Shown here one piece after another: positions 44,989 through 54,376 of a DNA stretch of 64,000 nucleotides. Source of the stretch: Nodularia sp. NIES-3585 (lineage in GTDB: Bacteria; Cyanobacteriota; Cyanobacteriia; Cyanobacteriales; Nostocaceae). Numbering within the stretch: the stretch's first letter is position 1; every line of letters starts with the position of its first letter. Where the stretch lies: NCBI RefSeq assembly GCF_002218065.1, contig NZ_BDUB01000001.1, positions 1,251,567-1,315,566 of the forward strand, given 5' to 3'. The position numbers and the translations under genes were made by a program. The notes below the pieces were generated by a model. It was not told where the DNA came from. It made no database searches and worked only from the letters and a program-made list of their open reading frames with translations.

Positions 44989-45737
44989 CAGTGTATCTGG
45001 GGTTGAATATTTAACTTTAATGCTAACTGCTGGCGCATTTCTTGGAAAGGTTGGTTCCACACAGGGCTGGTATCCCAATTCCATGCTTCCACAGGGATAA
45101 GTTTTTCTCTAGCTAAAGAAGTTAGCAGCAGGTGTTCATCTTTTGGTTCACGGGAAAAATCGAAGGGATTACGGTATCCTGTATTACCAAGATTATAAGA
45201 TGTCACCTGACCATAATTGATATGTTTGACAATTTTTTCACCCTTGATCAGCAAATCATCTAAAAAAAACAAACTAAAAGGCTCTGAATTGGAGCGAATT
45301 TGTGGTTCTTTTTGTACCCATCTTGCCCAATCAAACCCATACATAAAATCGTGAACATAGCGGAAGCGAATTTCTTTTTTAATGCCGAATAACTCTATCA
45401 GCAAGACCATTTTATTACTGAAGCTTTCTAAAAAAGAAATAGCACCTTCCTCTGCTACTAAAGCTTGTCTAACCATACTACTCACCAGAAAATCAAAATC
45501 CCAGAAGATATTTTCTGGGAAGTTTTGTACCTGGGCATAAACTATTAGTTCCAAAGTATCCCGCAAGGCGAAAATAATTTCCTGGTCTGTGGTTTTGGCA
45601 GTTATTAATTTTTCTAGTTCTACAAAACTGGTGATTAAAGTCTTTTGGGGGTTGAGAGTTAAGAGATTAACAGACTGTTGGGCTAAAATTTCGTCAAGAC
45701 ATTGAAAAAGGTGATTTGGCTTCAGGTCATGCTTCAT
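44988..45737 (-). CDS. Hypothetical protein coupled to the SDR gene
   Basis: This protein of about 249 residues (longer in-frame starts at 45761 and 45788 are possible) begins MKHDLKPNHLFQCLDEILAQQ. It contains LYFDM-like aromatic stretches and a FRYVHDFMYGFDWARWVQKEPQ segment, ending KLNIQPQIH. It is soluble, mixed in composition and not recognisable to me. Its stop codon overlaps the start of the downstream SDR gene, so the two probably serve one pathway. Confidence 0.75.
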   Translation of the reverse strand: MKHDLKPNHLFQCLDEILAQQSVNLLTLNPQKTLITSFVELEKLITAKTTDQEIIFALRDTLELIVYAQVQNFPENIFWDFDFLVSSMVRQALVAEEGAISFLESFSNKMVLLIELFGIKKEIRFRYVHDFMYGFDWARWVQKEPQIRSNSEPFSLFFLDDLLIKGEKIVKHINYGQVTSYNLGNTGYRNPFDFSREPKDEHLLLTSLAREKLIPVEAWNWDTSPVWNQPFQEMRQQLALKLNIQPQIH

Positions 45738-45854
45738 AGTATATTCAAATAGCCTGAACATATCAAAATATAAGTTTATCCCGCCCAACTTTTAATTATT
45801 AATTAAATCCAAATTAATTTCATATTTAGCTTTACAAATTGATACATTTACAGC

Positions 45855-45978
45855 ATTAGTCATTGGTCATTAGTCATTGGTCATTGGTCATTGGTCATTA
45901 GTCATTGGTTATTGGGAAGTAACAATCTTCTCCCCTGCTTCTTCCCCCCTGCTTCTTCCCCCCTGCCTCTTCTCCCCA
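45855..45978. repeat. Heptamer and CT-rich tandem repeats
   Basis: About eight ATTAGTC/ATTGGTC heptamers at 45855-45916 are followed by three copies of a CCCCTGCTTCTTC-type unit up to about 45978. The tract reaches the stop of the yjbQ-like gene. Confidence 0.85.
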
Positions 45979-45982
45979 CTCC

Positions 45983-46396
45983 CTAATCAGAAATGTGGAT
46001 AACTAATTCTCTGGTATGACTACGCTGACGATGTTCCCAAATATAAATTCCTTGCCAAGTTCCCAGGACTAAATGACCGCGATTTATGGGAATATGTTCA
46101 GAAGTATGGGTAAGTGCTGTCCGGATATGTGCTGGCATATCGTCTGCACCTTCAGCATCGTGGATATATTTACCTGATTCTGGCACTAATCTGGCCATAA
46201 AGTTGGCTAGATCCACCAGTACATCGGGGTCGGCATTTTCTTGGATGACTAAACTGGCGGAGGTGTGGCGTAAAAACAAGGTACAAAGACCTGTTTGCAC
46301 CCCAGACTCAGCCACTGTGGCAACAATTTTTGCAGTGATATTCTGAAAATTTTTGCCTGTAGTCGAAATTTTTAGGAGTTTTTGGTAGTGAGACAT
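45983..46396 (-). CDS. YjbQ/UPF0047 family protein
   Basis: The 137-residue protein is a compact YjbQ-family member. Conserved parts are GLCTLFLRHTSASLVIQENADPDVL, HDAEGADDMPAHIRTALTHTSEHIPI and LGTWQGIYIWEHR. The His and Asp residues in these motifs form the metal-binding site. Members have weak thiamine-phosphate-synthase-like activity, but the physiological role is unclear. It is monocistronic. Confidence 0.92.
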   Translation of the reverse strand: MSHYQKLLKISTTGKNFQNITAKIVATVAESGVQTGLCTLFLRHTSASLVIQENADPDVLVDLANFMARLVPESGKYIHDAEGADDMPAHIRTALTHTSEHIPINRGHLVLGTWQGIYIWEHRQRSHTRELVIHISD

Positions 46397-46687
46397 TTTG
46401 AACGTGATTGATTATTGACTCTATTTTACGGGGGATTTATTTTTTCATCTGGGTAAAAAAAAGCAATAATACACTAATACGGCTGTTGAGGATGATCACT
46501 TCGGTGATTGTCGGGATTCAATTCGCCCATATAGGGAGAAAAGCCAGTACTGTCAAAGCGAATTAGGGAGTTTCAACTCCTAATATCTGCCATAAACATC
46601 AAGTTGTTCAAACTTGGGGTGGATGTAAGTGATACGCTCTTTCTATAGTGTCTTAAGTAATGTTGATCACAGTAGGATAATATACTC

Positions 46688-46915
46688 ATGAATTTATTGA
46701 TGGAAACAGCTGCTGAAGCAGCTGCACAAGGTTCCCATTTTCCTTTAGCTTTTACCTTGGTGTATGTAGTTGGTTTTATTGCTGCTGTCACTATTGGTTC
46801 TATCGCTTGGTACAACTCTAAACGACCTGCTGGTTGGGAAAGCAAAGAGCGTCCTGATTTTGTACCTAAAGTGGAAAAAGAAGAAACTCCGGGGGTGGGT
46901 GAACCGAAGTCTTAA
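46688..46915 (+). CDS. Small photosystem II-related membrane protein, probably Psb35
   Basis: The 75-residue protein has one membrane helix (LAFTLVYVVGFIAAVTIGSIAWY) followed by a charged tail with NSKRPAGWESKERPDFVPKV. This fits my memory of the Psb35 family (Synechocystis Ssl2148), a small protein bound to photosystem II assembly complexes; that name is not certain. The ATG follows TAGGATAATATACTC. Tandem repeats (GTGAACA, then TGATAAC) lie directly after the stop at 46921-47010. Confidence 0.75.
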   Translation: MNLLMETAAEAAAQGSHFPLAFTLVYVVGFIAAVTIGSIAWYNSKRPAGWESKERPDFVPKVEKEETPGVGEPKS

Positions 46916-46917
46916 AT

Positions 46918-47041
46918 CAGTGAACAGTGAACAGTGAACAGTTATCACGCTAATTTAGTTAAGAATTTTGACCCAATTATTTCTTCTAACTGATAACTGA
47001 TAACTGATAATTTGGATGACTAGACGCGATTTATCGCGTCT
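46918..47041. repeat. Tandem repeats and palindrome downstream of the Psb35-like gene
   Basis: AGTGAACA units lie at about 46920-46942 and TGATAAC units at about 46990-47010. A member of the AGACGCGAT..ATCGCGTCT palindrome family follows at 47022-47041, between two convergent genes. Confidence 0.8.
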
Positions 47042-47062
47042 GTTCAACTCAAAACTCTGGCG

Positions 47063-47485
47063 TTAGTTCTGCACATCGACCCAGCGACGATAAAGCTTTT
47101 GAATTTGCTTAAGCAAGGCTGTATAAGCTGGTTGAGTGGTTTCATTAAACTTTGCTAACTCCTGTAGTTTGGTCAGAAGCCGTGCTTCTTCTACAGCCAC
47201 TTCGCCATCACTGTAAATTAATCCACTAATAGCCTCGATGAGATTTTCGCAATCTTCCAGGCTGGGGCGATCGCCTAAATATTCTTCGACCCAAGCATAA
47301 CATTCTTGTGGTCGCACAGGAACCAATTCGTATAGCCAAGGCTTAATTTCTGGGTCAGTGGCTAAACCCTTTGCTTGAGCTATCTCCCGCAAATATTGCC
47401 GTTCTTCAGGCTGGATTCTACCATCAATCCAAGCCGCACCAATCAAAATTTTAACTAAGTTTTTCACATGGGAATCAGTAACCAT
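47063..47485 (-). CDS. TerB-family protein
   Basis: The 140-residue helical protein (start MVTDSHVKNLVKILIGAAW) fits the TerB/TerB-like fold, with two similar acidic motifs (AAWIDGRIQPEERQYL and LIYSDGEVAVEEARLL) that bind metal in relatives. The ATG at 47485 has GGAAGAGG upstream and is preferred over a longer TTG-initiated frame. It lies just downstream of rsmB on the same strand. A direct role in tellurite resistance should not be assumed; TerB domains are common in cyanobacteria. Confidence 0.85.
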   Translation of the reverse strand: MVTDSHVKNLVKILIGAAWIDGRIQPEERQYLREIAQAKGLATDPEIKPWLYELVPVRPQECYAWVEEYLGDRPSLEDCENLIEAISGLIYSDGEVAVEEARLLTKLQELAKFNETTQPAYTALLKQIQKLYRRWVDVQN

Positions 47486-47543
47486 TGCTGCCTCTTCCGG
47501 TAGATTCGGGGCTTCAACAAAATAGTACAATCACAAACAGTAT

Positions 47544-48893
47544 TCATTCGGAATCGTTGGCTTTTCTTAAGCGCACCATAAAAAAGCCATCCATGTTCTG
47601 TCGATGAGGCCAGACTTTAAGCCAGCCTTGGGGTGTGGAATAGGCATAATTCGGGGAATCTACGTCTGGGGGCTGAATTTGCCATTGGGGATGATTAATT
47701 AAAAATGTCGAAATCACACCTTCGTTTTCGGCTGGATGTAGGGTACAGGTGGCATAAACAAGTATACCTCCGGGCTTGACAAACTCAGATGTATGTGCTA
47801 ATAGTTCTGTTTGCAAAATTGAGAGTTCCTGGACAGATTCTGGTGTTTGTCGCCAACGTGCATCGGCGTGACGGTGTAGGGTTCCTAAACCAGAGCATGG
47901 AGCATCGAGTAAGACGCGATCGCCTGTGTTGTAAAATTGCGGTAAGTTGCGGCTATCACCTGTGCAAATTTGAATAGATTGTAAATGCAGTCGTTGAGCA
48001 TTCTCTTTGAGTTTACGCAATCGGGAAGCCGTGCGATCGCAAGCCCAAATTTCCCCCTCATCCCGCATTAACTCAGCAATATGGGTGGTTTTCCCCCCTG
48101 GGGCTGCACAAGCGTCAATCACCACATCACCGGGTTGGGGATTGAGTAAATAACCCACAAGTTGAGCGCTAGCATCTTGTACAGACCACCAACCCTCATT
48201 AAAACCGGGCAAATTTTGAATCGCCCCAGTACTACCAATTAATCGTAAAGCTTGGGGTGAATGGTTAACCCGCCGCGTTAAAATTCCCGCCGATTCTAAA
48301 GCCGTCTCAACTTCCTCTATAGAAGTCCGCAGGGGATTAATTCGCAAATCAATTGTCGGTGTTTGGTTCATCCAATCACACAGATTTTCTGTTTCCACCA
48401 AATCCAGTTGGTCTAACCAAACCTGAATAATCCAATCGGGAAAACTGTGTAAGATTCCCAAACGTTCCACAGGATTCTCCGGTAACTTTAACGGTTCTGC
48501 TAATTTCTCCGCTAACCGGATGTATTGCCGCAATAGACCATTGACAAAACCAGTTAGACCAGAAAAGCCATTTTCCTTAGCTAGTTCGACAGTGGTGTTC
48601 ACAGCCGCCGAAGCGGGGATACGCTCTTGATAACGCAGTTGGTATAAACCCAGATGTAAGATGCTGCGGAGGTCTTTGGGTTGTTGGTGAGATTTCTTAG
48701 TGGCGAGTTGGTCGATGAGTGCATCGAGTGTGCGTTGTCTTCTCACACTGCCATAGACTAATTCTGTCAGTAAACGGCGGTCATGATTCGGCAGGTTGAC
48801 TTTTTGTAACCCTCTATTTAAGGCCACATCAGCATAAGCCCCTTTGTGAACATCTCGCAAGGCATTAAAAGCTATTTGACGGGGGTTTGTCAT
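47544..48893 (-). CDS. rsmB: 16S rRNA (cytosine-967-C5)-methyltransferase
   Basis: The 449-residue protein has an N-terminal NusB-like RNA-binding domain (NPRQIAFNALRDVHKGAYADVALNRGL) and a C-terminal Rossmann methyltransferase domain. The SAM site is VIDACAAPGGKTTHIAEL. The two catalytic cysteines of m5C enzymes lie in DAPCSGLGTLHRHAD and YATCTLHPAENE. It modifies C967 of 16S rRNA. The TerB gene follows after about 60 bp and may be cotranscribed. Confidence 0.95.
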   Translation of the reverse strand: MTNPRQIAFNALRDVHKGAYADVALNRGLQKVNLPNHDRRLLTELVYGSVRRQRTLDALIDQLATKKSHQQPKDLRSILHLGLYQLRYQERIPASAAVNTTVELAKENGFSGLTGFVNGLLRQYIRLAEKLAEPLKLPENPVERLGILHSFPDWIIQVWLDQLDLVETENLCDWMNQTPTIDLRINPLRTSIEEVETALESAGILTRRVNHSPQALRLIGSTGAIQNLPGFNEGWWSVQDASAQLVGYLLNPQPGDVVIDACAAPGGKTTHIAELMRDEGEIWACDRTASRLRKLKENAQRLHLQSIQICTGDSRNLPQFYNTGDRVLLDAPCSGLGTLHRHADARWRQTPESVQELSILQTELLAHTSEFVKPGGILVYATCTLHPAENEGVISTFLINHPQWQIQPPDVDSPNYAYSTPQGWLKVWPHRQNMDGFFMVRLRKANDSE

Positions 48894-49290
48894 GAAATAT
48901 AGTAGATGATTTGAACCGCAGAGGACGCAGAGAACGCAGAGGTGAGAGAAGATGAGCCGAAATTTTTTCTCTTTATGGCTGCATGAAAAATTATGTGTGT
49001 TTAATTTATCTAAGTTTTTATATTTTAACGAATGCGATCGCCTGATTATACGTCACATGATTGTTGGTGCGATCGCATAGCGTGCGTGTAGCGCAATCGC
49101 TTACTCAGTCAATGTAATTCATATTGTAAATTTTGGGCTAAATTTGAGTATAATTCTGTAATTCAGAGTATTCACACTTAAACGGCAATAGTCCAGAGGT
49201 AAGCAGAGGCTGACTGGTATTTTGTGATTTATCCAACATATATCAACGCAAGACTACAAACCTTTAATGATTTACGCACGTTTAGCTTAG
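48894..49290. other. Gene-free region upstream of the nucleosidase fragment
   Basis: No gene in about 400 bp. A short repeat of ACGCAGAGG type lies at 48913-48945. HIP1-like GCGATCGC sites occur at about 49035 and 49070, near a GCATAGCGTGCGTGTAGCGC repeat. The remainder is AT-rich. Confidence 0.6.
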
Positions 49291-49620
49291 TGTCCTTTAG
49301 TCGCTCATGTGGGTTCTATGGGTTGTGGATCTGCTGTTGTGGCTGATGCAGCAATGATTGAAGAAATAGTGCTTACAGAAAGAAAGCTGTTGGCTCTTGA
49401 TATGGAGTCTTATGCCGTTGCTTTAGCCACCAGTCTGAGTACAACACCAACAAAAAGAGTCGAGTTTTTTATTGTGAAAAGTGTTGTTGATTTTGCAAAT
49501 AGTTTGAAAGGAGATACTCATCATGATTACTCATGCTATGTGAGCGCAGCTTTCGTAAAGAAGTTTGTGGATCGTTATTACCGTCAATTGTTTTTGGATA
49601 ATGCCTCATTAGACTTTTAG
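49291..49620 (+). pseudogene. C-terminal fragment of a nucleoside phosphorylase/nucleosidase
   Basis: About 109 codons encode the C-terminal part of the PNP/MTAN superfamily: PLVAHVGSMGCGSAVVAD, LLALDMESYAVALATSL (the substrate Met-Glu motif) and FFIVKSVVDFANSLKGDTHHDYSCYVSAAF. An in-frame TAG precedes it and the N-terminal two thirds are missing, so it is a remnant. Full-length relatives cleave nucleosides and are also found as effector domains in conflict systems. Confidence 0.8.
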
Positions 49621-49761
49621 GCAATTATCTATTACTTGATCAAGATTTTTACTCAAAGCTTAACAAGTGTTTTTGAAGTAAAAAAGAGAGAAAAATGAAA
49701 ATTGTTCATAACATTTTGTTAACTACCAAAAACCCATCAAAAACGAAAAAGGAGACTAGTT

Positions 49762-51069
49762 ATGCCAATATATTTCAAAAACTTATTCCTACTTTTACCT
49801 GTCAGTATTTATGCCATAGCGTGCTTTTATTTTAGTACCACCTTTACCGGAGAAGAACCAGAATATTATCAAAAACTAATTCTTTGTGGCGCATCAATCC
49901 TTAGTAATTTTTATGTTTTATACTACCATTACACGAACCCGCCACACCCCAAATTTCTCATGCTACCCAAGAGGAAATTATCAATCAGAACTCACGTAAT
50001 TTCTGGAAGTATAGAAGTTGTTTTTGGTGTGATTGCATTCTTTAGTGCTAATCCAGAAATACCCGCTATCATCATGGCACTATCAGCCATCATCGGTCAC
50101 GTCACCTCATCTTTTTACCAAACACCGATTGTTTTTGGCTCTAAGAGTGCAATGATTCCAGGCTATCTATTCTTTGTCAGTTTACATCTTTATACTGCCA
50201 TTCATCTCCTCTTAGAACCGGATTCAAATTTTTGGTTAATCAACACATTTTTAGTGCTAAGTACATACGTTTGGTGTCGAGTATTCTACTTTGTGTTTAC
50301 CGTCTTTGGACTCTTTAAAGATAATCTTTATTCTGCTTCGATTCTCGCGGCTGGCGTGTTGATATTACCCTCTGTATTAGGTGCTTCTGGTAACTTATTT
50401 TTTATCCTTTTTCTCCTTGGATATAATGCTTTGTACAAGTTAATTATGAATCCCACACCAGCAGAATGGATCAGTTGGACAAAAGAAAGTCAGAGACAAA
50501 CATTAATTGATGAAGATGCGAAACAATTATGGATAAGTAATCATTTGTCAATCAATTCTGATCAGGTCGATGATCAAACAGTAGCAGCAGCAGTTTTTGC
50601 TCAATTGGATACAGATAAAACTGGAACTTTAGATAAAGACGAATTGAGAACTCTTTGGCACGAGTGGCAAGTTCCTGATTCTTTTATCAATACGTTTATT
50701 GCTCGAAATACCAATTTCAATGAATTCACTTTTGATGAATTTTATGAAAAAATCTGGCAAATTAAGGGTGTTAAACAACGACTAAAACAAGAAAATATAA
50801 AGCTTGAATATTTAAGCAAGGGTAAAAACATTAGCAATGAAGAAAAGTGCAAATTGATTTTCGAGCAAATAGATATTGATCGAAGTGGTTACATTGATGA
50901 ATTTGAGCTAAAAACCCTATTGCTAGAATGGGGATTACCTTCTAATGAAGTTGATGAATACATGGAAAAATATGATGAAAATAAAGATTTGAAAATTTCC
51001 CTCGAAGAATTTTTCAAAATGTATCCAGTTTGGTCTTTTGCTTACTCGGATATCATTCTCGCTAACTAA
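49762..51069 (+). CDS. Polytopic membrane protein with C-terminal EF-hands
   Basis: The 435-residue protein has about seven membrane helices in its first 230 residues (LFLLLPVSIYAIACFYF; VISGSIEVVFGVIAFF; AIIMALSAIIGHVTSSFY; YLFFVSLHLYTAIHLLL; LINTFLVLSTYVWCRVFYFVF; ASILAAGVLILPSVLGASGNLFFILFLLGY). A cytosolic tail with an EF-hand unit follows. Calcium loops with full ligands are at about 283-294 (DTDKTGTLDKDE), 371-382 (DIDRSGYIDEFE) and 405-416 (DENKDLKISLEE), and a degenerate one lies near 322. AAGGAG sits correctly before the ATG. I do not recognise the membrane part. A calcium-controlled membrane protein is the inference. The gene is more AT-rich than its flanks. Confidence 0.85.
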   Translation: MPIYFKNLFLLLPVSIYAIACFYFSTTFTGEEPEYYQKLILCGASILSNFYVLYYHYTNPPHPKFLMLPKRKLSIRTHVISGSIEVVFGVIAFFSANPEIPAIIMALSAIIGHVTSSFYQTPIVFGSKSAMIPGYLFFVSLHLYTAIHLLLEPDSNFWLINTFLVLSTYVWCRVFYFVFTVFGLFKDNLYSASILAAGVLILPSVLGASGNLFFILFLLGYNALYKLIMNPTPAEWISWTKESQRQTLIDEDAKQLWISNHLSINSDQVDDQTVAAAVFAQLDTDKTGTLDKDELRTLWHEWQVPDSFINTFIARNTNFNEFTFDEFYEKIWQIKGVKQRLKQENIKLEYLSKGKNISNEEKCKLIFEQIDIDRSGYIDEFELKTLLLEWGLPSNEVDEYMEKYDENKDLKISLEEFFKMYPVWSFAYSDIILAN

Positions 51070-51146
51070 AAACTTACAAAATTAGCATCTATTACGGTAT
51101 TTCTGGTAAGAGTTTAGAATCCCCGTCTATTCATGGCGGGGAGAGG

Positions 51147-52562
51147 TCAAAGTTCACAAGATTGGGAAGCATTCTCTAAATCAAATTGTGCAAAACTGAT
51201 TAATGCTAAATGTGCCGAATTTCGCATCAATTCTTTAGCCAATAGAAAGCCAGAAATTGTCCAAGTTTGATACCTTCTTGCTTCCTTACCAATTAACAGT
51301 CCGCGCGTACCATCGTAATATTCCGGCCAATTATCTTGACTGATCCGTGTTTCGGCAATTTCTAAAGCGCGTTTCCCAATATCCGTTCTACCTGTTTTTT
51401 GCGCCGCAGCAATTAACGACCACAATAACACCGGCCAACTACCACCATTATGATATGACCAAGGGATATTTCTAGGGTCACATCCCGTAAAAATTCTATA
51501 TTCCTCCTTTTCTACAGCCGGGAAACAGATTTTCATCGGCATTTCTCCCACCAAGTCATCCCACTGTTCTTCAATGAGATTCATAATGGCTTGGGATTGC
51601 TGTTCACTCGCCAGAGAGGAAATAATCGCCATCATATTTCCCAGTGCAAAGAAACGTGTATCTAGTTGCGACGGGCCAACATTACCTGCTAGGTAACCAC
51701 CGTGTTTAGGCAACCACATAGCTAAATTAGCATAGGGAATGGAATCAGGATAGATATTAAATTGATTGACTGCTGACTCTCCGTATTCTTCACCTTTGAA
51801 GCGATAAATTACATTCAATCGCTTCATATCAATCCAATAGTGATGACGAATATGATCTCTTAATAGAGGTAAGCGGTTATCAATCCCGATGACAATTTGT
51901 TCATCACCTGCACAAATTAGTAACTTCCGCGCAGATCGCAAAGCTGCATAAAATAGCGCTTGAATTTCTAAAGGATAACCATAGATCCCCATACGGCGAT
52001 AAATCATGCAAGCGCCATCTGGAACTAACAGCGTGGGATACATATCAAATCGAGTCGCCAAGCAGAGTTCCATAATTAACATAATTCCTTGCTGAAATTC
52101 CGGCTGCAAGGCGAAACTTATATCTTTTGTAGCTTTGACATAAGCGTGTAGTATAATTATCCACCACAGACAAGAATCAACAGGTGTGACTCTAGCGATC
52201 GCGTGTTCACCAAAATCCGCTTCTAAGGTCTCGTAACCATCTTTTGATACAACTTTGAAGCTGGCTGGTATCAAACCTTGCCCAGGTATATAAGCATCAA
52301 ATTTGTTTTTTTTTGGCTGTAATTTTAAAGTTTCTTCTAGAAAATTACGGACAATATCATATTTACCTTTGATCAGAAAAAGTAAGGCTGACGATGCAAA
52401 ATCCCTGATAAAACAATGGTCATGGTTTAAGGCTTTTTGCGAAGAATCATAGGTAGCAATTGTACCCACAGGACGACCTTGGTAGTAAAGAATGGACTTT
52501 TCTAAGATTTCCCACGCCTGTTTCTCTAAATCATCAACTATTACTACTTCCTCTCTTTCCAT
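51147..52562 (-). CDS. Alkaline/neutral invertase (GH100), copy 1
   Basis: The 471-residue enzyme hydrolyses sucrose to glucose and fructose in the cytosol. GH100 signatures are [108 protein letters not shown] and [24 protein letters not shown]. The ATG at 52562 gives the family length; the longer frame adds a basic stretch of 23 residues. Anabaena has two such enzymes (Inv-A, Inv-B), inferred plant-enzyme ancestors. A close paralogue lies directly upstream on the same strand. Confidence 0.93.
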   Translation of the reverse strand: MEREEVVIVDDLEKQAWEILEKSILYYQGRPVGTIATYDSSQKALNHDHCFIRDFASSALLFLIKGKYDIVRNFLEETLKLQPKKNKFDAYIPGQGLIPASFKVVSKDGYETLEADFGEHAIARVTPVDSCLWWIIILHAYVKATKDISFALQPEFQQGIMLIMELCLATRFDMYPTLLVPDGACMIYRRMGIYGYPLEIQALFYAALRSARKLLICAGDEQIVIGIDNRLPLLRDHIRHHYWIDMKRLNVIYRFKGEEYGESAVNQFNIYPDSIPYANLAMWLPKHGGYLAGNVGPSQLDTRFFALGNMMAIISSLASEQQSQAIMNLIEEQWDDLVGEMPMKICFPAVEKEEYRIFTGCDPRNIPWSYHNGGSWPVLLWSLIAAAQKTGRTDIGKRALEIAETRISQDNWPEYYDGTRGLLIGKEARRYQTWTISGFLLAKELMRNSAHLALISFAQFDLENASQSCEL

Positions 52563-52798
52563 TCCGAGAAACACTCCGTTATGATGGGATTTTGGTAAGA
52601 GAAAAACCAGAGTTAAACTCTTCCTTTTCAATACTTTTTAGTTTGGTGGTGGATATATCATTACTTAGTTTTTTGACACGTTATATCTAGGGCGATATTC
52701 CACCGTCCATAGTCTCAGGATAACCCAAGTTTCTCATTTACTTTATTGTTACATATGCTCTATTTAAAAAGTGATTACTCAGAGCAATTTAGAAAATA

Positions 52799-52830
52799 GC
52801 AAAAGCCCCAGGGAACTACAAAGGGGCTTT
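52799..52830 (-). terminator. Terminator between the two invertase genes
   Basis: On the minus strand AAAGCCCC/GGGGCTTT forms a perfect 8-bp stem with a 13-nt loop, followed by TTGC. It lies 98 bp beyond the stop of the upstream invertase, so the two genes are probably transcribed separately. Confidence 0.75.
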
Positions 52831-52927
52831 AAAACCAATGTTTATTTTGGACAGTTTACACACTTTATCTGAAGTATTACTGTACTTAATTTTACCATGA
52901 CAGTGATCATTAACCTAACAATATCTA

Positions 52928-54376
52928 CTATCGAGGTAAGTAAGGTTCTACACTGCCAATTTCAAACTCACAGGCGCGGGAAACTGCTTCAGGTGGTAGT
53001 TCATCAAAACTGACTAATGGTAAATAATTGGGATTATCCATTAGTTCTTTTGCCAACAAGAAACCAGCAATTGTCCAAGTTTGATATTTCCTGGCTTGTT
53101 TGCCAATTAATCGCCCTTTCTTACCGTCATAATATTCTGGCCATTCATCTTCACTCAGCCTAGCTTTGGCAATTTCAATAGTCCTTCTGGCTAAACCAGT
53201 TCTGTTGGTTTTTACAGCTGCGGCGGCGAACATCCACATTAATACCGGCCAACTTCCAGCATTATGATATGACCAAGGGATATTTTTAGGGTCACATCCT
53301 GTAACAATTCTGTATTCTTCGCTTTCTAAAGCTGGGAAACAGATTTTCATCGGCATATCTCCCACCAAATCGTCCCATCGTTCTTCAATCAAAGTCATAA
53401 TGGCTTGTGACTGTTCTTCGGTGGCTAAATCGGAAATAATCGCCATCAAGTTACCCAGTGCAAAGAAACGCGTGTCTAACTGGGATGGACCAACATTACC
53501 AGCTAAATAACCACCTTTTCTCGGTAGCCATTTGTCTAATTCGTAATAGGGAAGAGAGTCTACATAGATATTAAATAGATTTACTGCGCCTTTGCCATAT
53601 TCTTCACTCCTGAAGCGATAAATTGCATTGAGGCGATTAATATCTATCCAATAATGCTGGCGAACATGAGCGCATAAAAGCGGTAAGCGGTTATCAATAG
53701 CTGCGACTATATCTTGATTACCTTTACAAACCAGCATCTCACGCGCTGCACGCAAAGCCGCATAAAATAAAACCTGAAGTTCTAGCGGATGACCATAAAT
53801 ACCCATACGACGGTCAATCATACAAGCGCCATCGGGAACTAACAGCGTCGGGTACATATCAAAGCGATTAGCCAAGCAGATTTCGATAATTAAGCGAATA
53901 CCGTTTTGGAAATCAGGTTGATAGGCTATGGAATAATCCTTGCTAGCGACTACATATGCACGCAACAAAATAATCCACCATAGACAAGAATCTACTGGGG
54001 TAACTCTGGCGATCGCGTGTTCCCCAAAATCTGCTTCTAAATGTTCCTCTCCATTTTCTACTACCACTTTAAAGCTAGCTGGAATTAACCCGCGCCCAGG
54101 CTTATAAGCATCTAATTCCCTTTCTTTAGGCTGTAACTTTAATGTTTCTTCCAGGAAATTCCGAACAATATCTGTTCTACCTTTGATCAGAAAAATTAAG
54201 GCTGAAGAGACAAAATCACGGACAAAGCACTGGTCATAATTAAGTGCTTCTACAGATGGATCATAGGCAGCTAAAGTTCCAATGGGGCGACCTTGATAAT
54301 AGAGAATTGACTTCTCTAGCGCTCGCCATGCTTGTTCTTCTATATTCTCATCTGTTAGGACTTCATTTATTGGCAT
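52928..54376 (-). CDS. Alkaline/neutral invertase (GH100), copy 2
   Basis: The 482-residue paralogue of the preceding gene carries the same GH100 motifs ([105 protein letters not shown]). At the DGACMI position it has DRRMG where the other copy has YRRMG. Its tail is longer ([14 protein letters not shown]). A tandem duplication with divergence is evident. Sucrose cleavage by these enzymes matters for carbon supply in heterocysts of Anabaena. The long AT-rich upstream region may hold its control sites. Confidence 0.93.
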   Translation of the reverse strand: MPINEVLTDENIEEQAWRALEKSILYYQGRPIGTLAAYDPSVEALNYDQCFVRDFVSSALIFLIKGRTDIVRNFLEETLKLQPKERELDAYKPGRGLIPASFKVVVENGEEHLEADFGEHAIARVTPVDSCLWWIILLRAYVVASKDYSIAYQPDFQNGIRLIIEICLANRFDMYPTLLVPDGACMIDRRMGIYGHPLELQVLFYAALRAAREMLVCKGNQDIVAAIDNRLPLLCAHVRQHYWIDINRLNAIYRFRSEEYGKGAVNLFNIYVDSLPYYELDKWLPRKGGYLAGNVGPSQLDTRFFALGNLMAIISDLATEEQSQAIMTLIEERWDDLVGDMPMKICFPALESEEYRIVTGCDPKNIPWSYHNAGSWPVLMWMFAAAAVKTNRTGLARRTIEIAKARLSEDEWPEYYDGKKGRLIGKQARKYQTWTIAGFLLAKELMDNPNYLPLVSFDELPPEAVSRACEFEIGSVEPYLPR

